From: Candidatus Jettenia caeni
GTDB taxonomy: Bacteria > Planctomycetota > Brocadiia > Brocadiales > Brocadiaceae
DNA: 64,000 nt
NCBI GenBank assembly: GCA_000296795.1
Contig: BAFH01000004.1
Span: 1,116,001-1,180,000 of the forward strand
Reading direction: 5' to 3'
Position 1 is the first letter of the stretch. Every line of letters starts with the position of its first letter. Both the position numbers and the translations under genes were made by a program. Below are positions 28,733 to 37,506 of the stretch, piece by piece. The notes below the pieces were generated by a model that was given only the letters and a program-made list of their open reading frames with translations, searched no databases and was not told where the DNA came from.

Positions 28733-29872
28733 TTAGTTTTTAACCATCAACATGGTTTGTTCTTTTGATTGTGCCAGTATTTGTTTCATGGAAATAACTT
28801 CTGGAATTATCTTATCTCCTTCTTTCACCAGTTGAATACCTTCATAAACAATTCTATCATGGGAAGATAATCCGGATTCAATCACATACAAATGAGGGAT
28901 GCGAAGCTTTGGAACAATGCTTTTCATTTTTACGGTGTTGGAGGAATCTACCGTAAATACATACACCTTGTCCTGAATTTCAAAGGTTGCTTTCTGCGGA
29001 ATTATTAAAGCGTTTTTTTCTTCTCTTATTACCCTGACTTTGCCACTGGAACCATGTTTTAAAAGGAGATCCGGATTAGGAAAGCATGCCCTGAAAGCGA
29101 TATTCCCGGTGTCTTTGTCAATTGTCCCTGCAACGGTTTCAATACATCCGTTAGAACTATGAATTTGATTGTTCGCTAATACTAACGTCACATCATTCTT
29201 CTTTTCTGAGTCTATGAGTGTGGTAAAGTCTAAATACTCTTTTTCAGATACATTGAAATAAGCAAACACCTCTTTGTTATCTGAAAGGGTAGTTAGCAGA
29301 GTTCCTTCATCGACTAAACTTCCGACTTTATTGGGAATCCTGTCAATTATTCCATTAAATGGCGCTCTTATGGCTGTATAAGACAGATTTAATTCAGCGC
29401 TTGCTACATACGATTTTGCTTCATTAACCTTTGCATGAAGCGCATCCAGTTTCGATCGAGCCCTCTTAAGCTCTGTTTTTGAGACGATATTTTTTTCTAC
29501 CAGCATTTTTACATTCTGTAAATCAAGTTCGGCAGCTTTTGCATCTGCAAAGGCACTTTTTAGCATTGCCTTAGCTTGCAATAAATCTATTTCATACTTC
29601 TGACTGCTTAAACTAAAAAGAATTTGTCCATCCTTTACAATTTCACCTTCGTCAACATGGATTTTTTCAATATATCCTTTAACCCTGGTTCTTATCTCTA
29701 CGTGTTGTAAAGAATGTATGTCTGCGACATAATCATTCGTATATACCGTATCCATAACAACAGGATTGGTAACAGGATATTTTTCCCGATTATCGGTAAT
29801 TTCTTTTTCTGATGAGCATGCGGGTATGAGTAAAGCAGCGCATACACTCAAATACATAGATGCTTTTTTCAT
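28733..29872 (-). CDS. RND efflux membrane fusion protein (periplasmic adaptor)
   Basis: A 379-residue AcrA-type adaptor with a lipobox (LIPAC, Cys19). It has the split lipoyl/barrel-sandwich halves (VKGYIEKIHVDEGEIVKDGQ early, AIRAPFNGIIDRIPNKVGS later) around an alpha-hairpin of about 70 residues, then a beta-barrel and a membrane-proximal domain. It links the permease to the outer-membrane channel. As the first gene of the operon, its upstream region carries the control sites. No TetR- or MarR-type repressor gene is adjacent. Confidence 0.93.
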   Translation of the reverse strand: MKKASMYLSVCAALLIPACSSEKEITDNREKYPVTNPVVMDTVYTNDYVADIHSLQHVEIRTRVKGYIEKIHVDEGEIVKDGQILFSLSSQKYEIDLLQAKAMLKSAFADAKAAELDLQNVKMLVEKNIVSKTELKRARSKLDALHAKVNEAKSYVASAELNLSYTAIRAPFNGIIDRIPNKVGSLVDEGTLLTTLSDNKEVFAYFNVSEKEYLDFTTLIDSEKKNDVTLVLANNQIHSSNGCIETVAGTIDKDTGNIAFRACFPNPDLLLKHGSSGKVRVIREEKNALIIPQKATFEIQDKVYVFTVDSSNTVKMKSIVPKLRIPHLYVIESGLSSHDRIVYEGIQLVKEGDKIIPEVISMKQILAQSKEQTMLMVKN

Positions 29873-29965
29873 AGGAATAATTCACAATATAAGGTGATAG
29901 GAAATTGTCTTTTCTTAAGGATAACAGTAAATCAAAATAAAAAAACAAAAGATAACAAGAAAAAG

Positions 29966-30014
29966 TTCCCAGGATGACTGGAAATTAATTTTTCCTTTTC
30001 CAGGATGTCCGGAA
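29966..30014. promoter_or_regulatory. two direct copies of a TTCC-AGGATG-GGAA operator-like site
   Basis: TTCCCAGGATGACTGGAA (29966-29983) and TTCCAGGATGTCCGGAA (29998-30014) are near-identical, each partly dyad-symmetric (TTCC...GGAA), with centres about 31 bp apart, close to three helical turns. They lie about 95-140 bp upstream of the fusion-protein start. This spacing and symmetry suit a dimeric regulator of the efflux operon. The regulator is not identified. Confidence 0.5.
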
Positions 30015-30247
30015 CATATCAGGTAAAAACCTTATGGGATGGAAAAGGTATGCCGGAGAAGTGATTTTTTTTGAAATTCTTGCCACCAGGAGACCGGATC
30101 ATCTAAGGTAAGCGGTTTTTAAGCGACAGGGTGCATCTCATATGCATCAAGCTATAGCAATCCAACAGATGAAACCGAACAGAATGTGAGGAAAGTTGAG
30201 TCTTTGGCTAATAGGTAAGTGTATGAAATGGAGAGGATTCTGAAAAT

Positions 30248-30326
30248 GTCATTGCGAGGGTAGTGTCCGAAGCAATCCCTTGAATATTTTAGAAGAGATT
30301 GCTTCGGAAAAGACCCTCGCAATGAC
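30248..30326. repeat. 79-bp palindromic repeat, GTCATTGCGAGGG type
   Basis: The left arm runs GTCATTGCGAGGG...CCGAAGCAATC (30248-30277), and the right arm is its reverse complement, GATTGCTTCGG...CCCTCGCAATGAC (30297-30326), around a loop of about 19 bases. A related copy lies at about 59130-59209. The structure is that of a REP/MITE-like short interspersed repeat. Confidence 0.75.
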
Positions 30327-30598
30327 AGACTGGGTAATCCTTCTTCAGTTGATGATATGTTCGGTTTCATCATTTGGATACTATAAGCTCTCGTAGATTG
30401 CTGGCTTGTTCCCAAACCATGTCCTCATGTAAATAAGGAAGAGTTTGGGAATAAGCTACCCTCGCGGGTTCAATTTTGTAAATTGAAGCTCCTTGCGGGT
30501 TGTAGAGTAAAACACTGGCGTAGTGGCTACAGGCTGAGGTTTGTCTTCCCCGTTTCTCTCCGTTTCCTCTGAGAGTGTCACACGATCACAGCCATACC

Positions 30599-31045
30599 CT
30601 ATTTCCAGCATCTTCTCGTCAAACCGTACGTGAGGTTTTCCCTCATACGGCTTTCCTGTCGTTTCTTCTTCCGTGGCGTCTTGCTGACATAGGTCTTGCC
30701 TTCACGGTTTCTGGTGAGTCTAAAGTCAAACCCCAGGAAACTGAAACATCCTCCTTCTTTGAGATTCACTACCTTCGTCTTCTCCCGGTTCATTTGTACC
30801 TGCAATGTGTCCAGCTCCTCTTTGAGTCGCTTCTGAACTTTCTGGAGTAACCAGTTCTCTTTCGGATGTCCGTGTATCAGTATGACCATGTCATCTGCGC
30901 TCCGAATATATTCAAGATTGTAGTATCCATTGCGGCGGGTTACTTCCCGTGCCCGCTCCATCATCTCATCCACTTCGTTGTGGTTCTTAATTTTCACGAG
31001 GCTACATCTACGTTCACGTACGTTACGACCCGGATATTCGCTCAC
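30599..31045 (-). pseudogene. truncated group II intron reverse transcriptase with domain V
   Basis: The 148-residue frame holds only the later palm part of a group II intron reverse transcriptase: EYIRSADDMVILIHGHP is the YxDD region (the usual YADD reads SADD here), followed by NREKTKVVNLKEG and FSFLGFDF. The fingers domain and the maturase/X domain are missing. The 3' end reads through an AGCCGTATGAGGG...CCTCACGTACGG hairpin (about 30614-30655), which has the form of intron domain V with a GAAA-like loop. The element is therefore truncated at its 5' side and internally deleted, and it is unlikely to move by itself. Confidence 0.75.
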
Positions 31046-31489
31046 CGGCCTTACGCCGACTTTGTCAATGGGCTTCAGAAGGTAATGTTTCCATCGCCCC
31101 CTGCCATCCTGGCTACATGGCTCCGGCTTTTACCATGACGGGACTTTCACCCGTTAGAAAGCGGTACCCTTCCCTGGGCACGCCAATTTTGTAAATTAAA
31201 CCCCTATATTTGCATGGTCGATAGCTCATAGCGCTTTCATGGTTAAACGCATAGGGAAATATTCCAAATTGAGGGTTCAGGTTATAAACCTGAACCCGCC
31301 CAGGGGAGACACAAGATTTTGCAATTGTACATACGCAAGCTGTTGGGTCTCTACCCAATCCCGTAGGGATGGCATGATTATAGCAAAAAACAGAAAAAAT
31401 CCCTAAACCCCGAAGGGGTGACATAAGGGAAACTCGGATGCCAGATTTAGCCAACTGAAGTTGGCTAAATAGTTACAAAAAACTCAAAA
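31046..31489. repeat. cluster of palindromic repeats between the intron remnant and hflC
   Basis: Three kinds of short symmetric sequence occur here: GGGTTCAGGTT-ATA-AACCTGAACCC (31273-31297), ATTTAGCCAACT-GA-AGTTGGCTAAAT (31445-31470), and the words CCCGTAGGGATGGCATGATTA and CCCCGAAGGGGTGACATAAG near 31360-31430. No coding region is supported. The last hairpin lies just beyond the hflC stop and could also slow transcription there, but it has no T-run. Confidence 0.6.
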
Positions 31490-32458
31490 TTATTGTTTGG
31501 CGTCCGATACTAATTTATCCTCCTGCTGGAAACTCTTCAAATATTTGAAGTAATCCCCGTCTGTTGTAAGTATGAGATGCGTTTGTTTGTTAAACGTTGA
31601 TTCATAGGTTTCCAGTGTTTTTGTAAATGAATAAAATTCAGGGGCATTCTTGTATGCCTCTGCATAAATTCTTATCGCTTCTGCATCTGCTTGTCCCTTA
31701 ATCTCCTCAGCGGTTCGATACCCTTCCGATTCAATACGCTCCAGTTCTCTTTTCATAGAACCCAGGATTTCAGCCTCTTCTCTTCGTCCTTCTGATTCGT
31801 ATTTATTCGCGATACGGATACGCTCCGATCGCATCCGGTCATATATCTTGGGAATAACAGCTTCGACATAATTAATATACTTAACACGGACATCTACCAA
31901 TTCAATGCCATACCGGCCTTCTAATGCACGTGTAGCCATTTTCCGAATCTCTTCAACAATCTTGTCGCGGCCCATCGTAATCATTATCTTTTTAATATCT
32001 TCCGCCTCCTCCAGCTCCTTTGTTGTATACTCCAGCTTGCGGTTGGTATTTCTCAATACCTCTCTTAAGGTATACGCACTAACTACGTTCTTGACCGCAG
32101 ATTCAATTACTTCATCCAGCACCCCCTGACCACGCGACTCCGTGCCCAGAGACGTGTAAAATTTAAGAGGGTCGGCGATTTTCCAACGCGCCCATGTGCC
32201 TACACCAATATTTTCTTTATCCCTCGTGAGAATATCACTGGGTTCTCCGCTCCATTCCAGCAATCGTTTATCAAAATACCTGACCTCCTGAATAAACGGG
32301 GTTTTCAGGTAAAGCCCGGGTTCTGTAATTGTCCGGACAGGTTTTCCAAACTGTGTAATAACAGATTGTAACCGTACGTCTACAACATACAGAGATCCCT
32401 TCAAACATGTCAGGAGAATAGCTACTGCGATAATTGTTATGATTGTTGCTTTCTTCAT
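31490..32458 (-). CDS. hflC: SPFH-domain protease modulator HflC
   Basis: A 322-residue band-7 (SPFH) protein: an N-terminal membrane segment (about 5-22), the SPFH domain starting VVDVRLQSVITQFGKPVRTI, and a helical C-terminal half ending in ADAEAIRIYAEAYKNAPEFY, a stretch typical of HflC. With HflK it forms the large cage around FtsH in the inner membrane and limits its access to substrates. Its ATG overlaps the hflK stop (4 bp). No ftsH, hfq or hflX gene is in the window. Confidence 0.93.
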   Translation of the reverse strand: MKKATIITIIAVAILLTCLKGSLYVVDVRLQSVITQFGKPVRTITEPGLYLKTPFIQEVRYFDKRLLEWSGEPSDILTRDKENIGVGTWARWKIADPLKFYTSLGTESRGQGVLDEVIESAVKNVVSAYTLREVLRNTNRKLEYTTKELEEAEDIKKIMITMGRDKIVEEIRKMATRALEGRYGIELVDVRVKYINYVEAVIPKIYDRMRSERIRIANKYESEGRREEAEILGSMKRELERIESEGYRTAEEIKGQADAEAIRIYAEAYKNAPEFYSFTKTLETYESTFNKQTHLILTTDGDYFKYLKSFQQEDKLVSDAKQ

Positions 32459-33459
32459 TTCCCTACATCCTCCGCATTCAGTCCAAGGATGGGCAAGAAC
32501 CCTTTTAGATCTTTATCGATAATGTATAACTTTTCACATTTCGGTATAACCTTCGACATGGTTTCCAGAAAGAGTCTGCGCCGGGTCACGTCTTCCGCTT
32601 TTTTGTATTCTTCGTATACCGCCAGGAATGCTTTCACATCTCCGGTAGCTTCATTTACCCTTCGAATCCGGTATCCTTCTGACTCTTTAATTACTTGTTG
32701 TTTTTTTCCTTCTGCCGCGGGCAATATCTTGTTTTTTTGCCCTTCGGCATCGTTAATGATTCTGTCTCTGATTTGAATCGCCTGATTTACGGCATTAAAA
32801 GCATCTTTTACTGGCGGCGGCGGATCGACCCCTTTGAGCAATACCGTTTGAATATCAATGCCACAGTTATAACTATCCAAAATCCTTTGAAGATCTTCTC
32901 TGGATTTTTGTTCAATCTCTGTCCTTCCGATAGTTAAGACCTCATCAATTGAGCGATCACCGATCAAGGTACGCATTACCGCCTGCGAGACGCCACGGAT
33001 AGTTTCCTGCACATTCCTGACATTAAAAAAATACTCTTCCAACGCCTTTATTTTGTACCGTATGACCCAGTGCACCTCAGCGCAGTTAAGGTCTCCGGTA
33101 AGCATCAATCTCTCCTCTTTCGCATCGGAATATTCATAATCAATCATACTGGAAAGAGTATTTTGTCTTGTCCTGAAACCAAACTCTTCATTATAAATCC
33201 GCTTAACTTCGCCTTTGAGCACCTTATCAATACCATAGGGAACCTTCGTATGCAATCCCGGACCAACGGTTTCTATATATTGGCCGAATCTTAAAATAAC
33301 GGCCTCTTCATTGGCTTTCACGGTATAAAAAGCCGTATATCCGGTGATAATAACAAAAGCGATAATGAGAAAGGGAGGAACGAACTTTTTTATCGATTTC
33401 CATGGTATATCATTGAAATGAATATCTTGTGGTCTTCTGTATGGCCCATAATCAGGCAT
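32455..33459 (-). CDS. hflK: SPFH-domain protease modulator HflK
   Basis: A 334-residue protein with a short proline-containing cytoplasmic N-terminus, a membrane segment (about 29-47) and an SPFH domain that begins VKANEEAVILRFGQYIETVGPGLH. The characteristic KGVDPPPPVKDAFNAVNQA of HflK is present near residue 208. It partners HflC in the FtsH complex. The gene follows the AIR-synthase-like gene by 14 bp and overlaps hflC by 4 bp, so it belongs to the long minus-strand operon. Confidence 0.93.
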   Translation of the reverse strand: MPDYGPYRRPQDIHFNDIPWKSIKKFVPPFLIIAFVIITGYTAFYTVKANEEAVILRFGQYIETVGPGLHTKVPYGIDKVLKGEVKRIYNEEFGFRTRQNTLSSMIDYEYSDAKEERLMLTGDLNCAEVHWVIRYKIKALEEYFFNVRNVQETIRGVSQAVMRTLIGDRSIDEVLTIGRTEIEQKSREDLQRILDSYNCGIDIQTVLLKGVDPPPPVKDAFNAVNQAIQIRDRIINDAEGQKNKILPAAEGKKQQVIKESEGYRIRRVNEATGDVKAFLAVYEEYKKAEDVTRRRLFLETMSKVIPKCEKLYIIDKDLKGFLPILGLNAEDVGK

Positions 33460-33473
33460 AGCGCCCCCCCTCC

Positions 33474-34481
33474 TTATAAAATCTTTACTAACTCATCTAC
33501 TTTAAATACCGGCATTTTTACCAGCTTGCCTTTTCTCAGGAGTTTTAATCCTTCATCCTTCTTCGTAAGTTTTCCTATAGGGGTACATACTATATCATTC
33601 TTTTTCAGGATAGCAATAACTTCTTTTGTCGATTCCGGATTGAGCGCAATCAGGAGCGCCCCTGATGCGATAAGGCCCATCGGATGGATATTATAAAACT
33701 TACCTATTTGCTCTGTTTCTGTATAACAGGGAATCTTTTCCTCGTCAATAATGGCCCCTGTTCCGGATACGCTTGCGAGTTCCATAATACCTGTCGCTAA
33801 TCCGCCTTCTGTTGGATCATGCATGGCATGGATTTTGGCTGCTGTATTTGCCAGCAAGGCATCTGCAACAACGCTTAATCCGGGATTATTGATAAATGCC
33901 TGTGCCCTTTTAACAAATTGATTACCAAATTCCTTTTTCAATACCGATGCCTTTTTATGCGCTATAATAGACGTCCCCTCTATGGCAATACCTTTGGTCA
34001 GTAAAAGATCATCACCCGGACATGCCCGGCTATTTACCACCAGCTTATCCTTTTCTACTTCACCCAGCATGGCGCCAACAATAATTGGCCGGTCGATTGT
34101 AGAGGAGATTTCGGTATGGCCGCCACATACCGTAATATGAAGCGCCTGCGCCGCTTCAATAATATCGTGAAAGATTTGCGTTACCAATCTTTTATTCGTC
34201 TTTCTTTCTGGTAACAGTATGGTTGTCAGGAACCACTTCGGGGTCGCCCCCATGGTAGCAATATCATTGGCGTTTACGTTAACTGCATACCATCCGATAC
34301 GATGCGTGGTAAAGGTAATAGGGTCTGTCTTTGCTACGAGGTACTTTTCCCCAAAGTCGATAACAGCAGCGTCTTCACCAATTTGCGGGCCTACAATTAT
34401 TCTCGGATCCTGCGCAGGATTTAAGGCCAGCATTCTTTCAAGCAACCGATAATCAAGCTTTCCAACAGGAAAACGGTTCAT
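33474..34481 (-). CDS. AIR synthase-related protein (PurM/HypE superfamily)
   Basis: A 335-residue protein of the PurM/SelD/HypE/ThiL fold. GPQIGEDAAVIDFGEKYLVAKTDP is the N-terminal nucleotide-binding strand region, NVNANDIATMGATPKWFL the conserved Asn-Asp helix, and HDPTEGGLATGIMELA the C-terminal signature. HypE ends in a catalytic Cys; this protein ends FKVDELVKIL and so lacks it, and no other hyp genes are nearby. It is an ATP-using enzyme of unknown substrate. Its start overlaps the deacetylase stop by 4 bp. Confidence 0.82.
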   Translation of the reverse strand: MNRFPVGKLDYRLLERMLALNPAQDPRIIVGPQIGEDAAVIDFGEKYLVAKTDPITFTTHRIGWYAVNVNANDIATMGATPKWFLTTILLPERKTNKRLVTQIFHDIIEAAQALHITVCGGHTEISSTIDRPIIVGAMLGEVEKDKLVVNSRACPGDDLLLTKGIAIEGTSIIAHKKASVLKKEFGNQFVKRAQAFINNPGLSVVADALLANTAAKIHAMHDPTEGGLATGIMELASVSGTGAIIDEEKIPCYTETEQIGKFYNIHPMGLIASGALLIALNPESTKEVIAILKKNDIVCTPIGKLTKKDEGLKLLRKGKLVKMPVFKVDELVKIL

Positions 34482-35191
34482 ATGATATCGCGTATATCCC
34501 GTAGACCGATCTGCTCGCGACTCATAAAAGGCTCGCCATAATCAGCCCGTATGAGATTGCCATAATATTGATTCTTTGCTGTGATGGTATTGCTGATTTG
34601 CTTCCACCGGGCTTCGTCATATGCAAATTGGGATTGATAAATACTTGCAATTTTAAGTTTCTTTTCAAATTCTCTGCTGATGTCCAGGATAAATGAAGGG
34701 ATAACATGGAGACGGAAATGAGAGCAAAGATAATAAAAAATGCAGGCAGGATACCATGGTTCTCCGGGGATGTCCGATTTTGTCAATTTTGCATAAAATC
34801 GGGCTGCCTCACCGATCTGGGTAGTCTGAACATGATCAGGATGAGCATCGACCCAGTAGGGAAGGAAAATCACTTCAGGGCGTATTTCTCTGATTACAGC
34901 AGCAACTTTCTTACGGGCATCGATACTATCCATAAGATAGCGGTTCGGAAGGTCAAGCACCGTCCTGCTCTTTATCCCTAATACAGTAGCCGATAACTCC
35001 CATTCTCTTTTTCTGATCTCAGGACTGCCATATGGGGTAGGCTCGCCGTTGGTCATATCAAGGATATGAACATCATATCCCAGGCTAACTAATTTAAGAA
35101 TACTTCCTCCCATGCCAGCTTCAATATCGTCAGGGTGAGGACCTATAGCAAGAATTGTCGTCATGTTAGATACTGCCGGTAACCTCTCCAC
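34478..35191 (-). CDS. PIG-L/BshB-type GlcNAc deacetylase
   Basis: A 237-residue (or 228 from the inner start) zinc-dependent deacetylase. GPHPDDIEAGMGG supplies the metal-binding His and catalytic Asp, and DAHPDHVQT a further ligand. This family removes acetyl from GlcNAc-linked intermediates; BshB1 acts in bacillithiol synthesis. No bshA or bshC is visible, so the thiol pathway is not established. The longest frame starts at GTG 35191 without a ribosome-binding site. ATG 35164 starts MTTILAIGPHPDD and fits family length better, with GGAGAGG about 18 bases upstream; the start is uncertain. Confidence 0.82.
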   Translation of the reverse strand: MERLPAVSNMTTILAIGPHPDDIEAGMGGSILKLVSLGYDVHILDMTNGEPTPYGSPEIRKREWELSATVLGIKSRTVLDLPNRYLMDSIDARKKVAAVIREIRPEVIFLPYWVDAHPDHVQTTQIGEAARFYAKLTKSDIPGEPWYPACIFYYLCSHFRLHVIPSFILDISREFEKKLKIASIYQSQFAYDEARWKQISNTITAKNQYYGNLIRADYGEPFMSREQIGLRDIRDII

Positions 35192-35253
35192 ATACGAGAT
35201 AGCACAACAGGAAATTTGTAAACAAAAATAGGGAATTTAATAATTTCTGATAA

Positions 35254-35790
35254 TTACTTAATATCCTTTATCGCTTTCACCATTTCAAGAACTTTTTCTG
35301 GTAAATAGTCCCTGTTTTTATAATTCACGGTTACTACGGTAACCTCCTTACGTTTTTTTATACCCTCGGTAAAAACATTCCCATCTTCCATGATGACAGA
35401 GATAAGAGGCTTTTCACTATCAAGGATACTCCTTACCAGTTCTCTGAATCTCATTGAGAAAAGTTCCATTTTTCCAATCTCATCAATAACAAGTATCGAT
35501 TTATTTTTCATAGCATTTTCTAGCGTTGGAATAGCTATCCTCTCGAAGGAATCAAGATCGACATAATATTTTCCAACTCTATAATCGCTATGATAATCTA
35601 CGTGTGCCAGAATACCATTGTCTCCGTCTAACGTAACAACCCGAAAACCCATACGTTTACCCATGACACGGATCTCTTCTGTAAAAAAACCTCCGGCATC
35701 CGCGCCTAGCAAGGGTATAATCTTCCTCATGACTGTTGTTTTACCCACGCCAGGTTTACCAGTTAACAAGATATGCTTCTTCATAATCAT
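35254..35790 (-). CDS. THEP1-type nucleoside triphosphatase
   Basis: A 178-residue P-loop protein. Walker A is GKPGVGKTT (11-19), Walker B is ILVIDEIGKMEL near residue 100, and GGFFTEEIR follows the P-loop helix as in THEP1/NTPase proteins (human NTPCR relatives). The family hydrolyses NTPs in vitro; the cellular role is unclear. The start may be the third codon (MKKHILLTG). It lies 4 bp after the thiamine-binding-type gene and 62 bp before the deacetylase. Confidence 0.87.
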   Translation of the reverse strand: MIMKKHILLTGKPGVGKTTVMRKIIPLLGADAGGFFTEEIRVMGKRMGFRVVTLDGDNGILAHVDYHSDYRVGKYYVDLDSFERIAIPTLENAMKNKSILVIDEIGKMELFSMRFRELVRSILDSEKPLISVIMEDGNVFTEGIKKRKEVTVVTVNYKNRDYLPEKVLEMVKAIKDIK

Positions 35791-35794
35791 GCGT

Positions 35795-36109
35795 TTACTT
35801 TTTTAGAATTTTCTCTAATTCCTTCTCTACAGATCGCACCTTATGTTCGATCATTTTTACCTTTTTATCCGTATCTTTTCTCTCATCCAGCTTTATTACC
35901 GTGTATACTCTTTGTGCTGTTTCTAACATCGTAGTATGACATTTCTTAATCAAGTCAAATACAGAATCACTATCCCCTTCCACCACCGTACTCATAGCAT
36001 TCAGCTTATAATCTAATCCACTTTCATGAATGACTTTAACAACCTTAGCAACGTGACTGGCAAGGTCAACTTCCTCTCCGACAGGTACCACGCTAATTTC
36101 AGCAATCAT
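35795..36109 (-). CDS. MTH1187/YkoF-type thiamine-binding-like protein
   Basis: A 104-residue ferredoxin-like-fold protein that begins MIAEISVVPVGEEVDLASHVAKVV and contains LNAMSTVVEGD, matching the UPF0045/MTH1187 family, some members of which bind thiamine or HMP. GGAGGT lies just upstream of the start (about 36117). It is the first gene of the operon that continues through THEP1, deacetylase, AIR-synthase-like, hflK and hflC. I see no TPP riboswitch in the leader 36110-36381. Confidence 0.85.
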   Translation of the reverse strand: MIAEISVVPVGEEVDLASHVAKVVKVIHESGLDYKLNAMSTVVEGDSDSVFDLIKKCHTTMLETAQRVYTVIKLDERKDTDKKVKMIEHKVRSVEKELEKILKK

Positions 36110-36381
36110 TTTATACCTCCTTTAAAATTTCTTCCCGAAGAAGAATGGTTCTTTTCGTAGTTAAACACGATTACAATAAGGGTGATGGTTTCATGTTATA
36201 TCAGAAAGAGTATAATTTCAAGCACGAAAACAAAGCTGGCTTCCCTGCAAAGCCATTCTCGCTGGTTTCTTCACTATGGTATTGACAAACTGCCTGAAAG
36301 GGTATATTAATGAACCTTAAGAAACTTTCCGTGCACCTGTCATAAAAATTCTGTAAACTAAAAGATTTTCCATAAATAGCC

Positions 36382-37506
36382 ATGATTCAAGATCAAGATA
36401 CGCAGCATCTCTTCTTCACACCAGAAAGGTTCGCACACGGGCAAGTCCAAAGGATGGATCCTCCCCGCGGAAGACTCTTAATTGCAGGATGCCGTTCGGG
36501 TTCTTATTTATCAGCAAGGACATTCCAGAGATATAAGGAACTCCTGGCACAAGAAGGGAGTAAAAACGATATCTTACACCTGGAAAATATCGATAAGCAA
36601 TTCTCTGATTCAGAAACCTGCGTCCGGTTAGATGTCCACGTCAGTGGTTATGATGTATTCATCTTCCAGGCCTTGTTCAACCCTACCTCAGACTACTGCA
36701 TTGACCAAAATTATATGGCGCTCCTCATTGCTGCCAGGACCTTTCGGGAAAATGGCGCTAATCACGTAACAGCCGTGCTGCCCTATCTTGCATATGCCCG
36801 GCAGGATAAACCGACGAGATTTATGAGAGAACCAACAACAGCGAAGCTTATGGCCGATATGAGTATTGAGGCGGGCATTGACCGGCTCGTTGTCTGGAAC
36901 CCGCACTGTGACCAAATCCGGGGATTCTATGGAAGCATGCCAGTCAATGTACTGGGGTCATTACCCTTATACATCGATGAATACCGCCGCTTTCAGGGGC
37001 GGGAGGACGCCATTGCTGTTGCTCCCGATGCGGGAGCTTCGAAATTTGCAGCTCATTTTGGAAGAGCGCTGAATCTCAAATGTGCCGTTGCATCAAAATA
37101 CCGTCCACGTCCTGAAGAAGCCGTAATCTCTGAGATTATTGGCGACTTCACAGGAAAAAAGATCGCAATCATCCTTGATGACATGATAAGTAGTGGCGGC
37201 ACTATCTATGCGCTCATTAAAAAGCTGGTGGAAGAAAAGGGAATTGAGGAGATATATCTTGGAATTTCGCACAACCTCTGTGTCGGAAACGCCCATGACC
37301 GTTTAATAGATTTATACAAAAACTATCACTTAAAAGAGATGACAGTAACAAATAGCATCCCCCAGACAGCCGCATTTCAATCCCTGCCCTTTGTCTCAAT
37401 ACAGTGCTTATCAGACATACTCAGCCGGACGATCAACAGAATTCACTACAATCAGTCAGTAAACGAAATGCTGTATCAGCCATTAACGCCATACATCAAA
37501 GATTGA
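36382..37506 (+). CDS. ribose-phosphate pyrophosphokinase-like protein
   Basis: A 374-residue PRPP-synthetase family protein, about 55 residues longer than the usual 315. Visible motifs: DKQFSDSETCVRL, LPYLAYARQDKPTRFMREP (flexible-loop Arg region), WNPHCDQIRGFY (metal/ATP His), and the PRPP-binding loop IILDDMISSGGT near residue 257. It should make PRPP from ribose 5-phosphate and ATP. Residues 18-50 form an N-terminal insert relative to standard Prs, and the spacing of motifs differs, so this may be a divergent second Prs. No strong ribosome-binding site precedes ATG 36382. Confidence 0.85.
   Translation: MIQDQDTQHLFFTPERFAHGQVQRMDPPRGRLLIAGCRSGSYLSARTFQRYKELLAQEGSKNDILHLENIDKQFSDSETCVRLDVHVSGYDVFIFQALFNPTSDYCIDQNYMALLIAARTFRENGANHVTAVLPYLAYARQDKPTRFMREPTTAKLMADMSIEAGIDRLVVWNPHCDQIRGFYGSMPVNVLGSLPLYIDEYRRFQGREDAIAVAPDAGASKFAAHFGRALNLKCAVASKYRPRPEEAVISEIIGDFTGKKIAIILDDMISSGGTIYALIKKLVEEKGIEEIYLGISHNLCVGNAHDRLIDLYKNYHLKEMTVTNSIPQTAAFQSLPFVSIQCLSDILSRTINRIHYNQSVNEMLYQPLTPYIKD

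Larger units (their letters stand above)
29873..30598. other. gene-free stretch upstream of the efflux operon
   Basis: Besides the operator-like pair and the 79-bp palindrome listed separately, this stretch contains only short non-coding sequence. The segment 30455-30490 has the imperfect palindrome TTCAATTTTGTAAATTGAA, and a related AATTTTGTAAATTAAA word recurs near 31184. No protein or RNA gene is supported. Confidence 0.5.

Noticed and set aside
33474-34481. Hydrogenase maturation protein HypE
   Set aside because: The C-terminal catalytic Cys of HypE is absent and no other hydrogenase maturation gene is nearby.
36110-36381. Possible TPP riboswitch before the thiamine-binding-type gene
   Set aside because: The conserved CUGAGA and ACCUGAUCUGG-type segments are not present in the leader.
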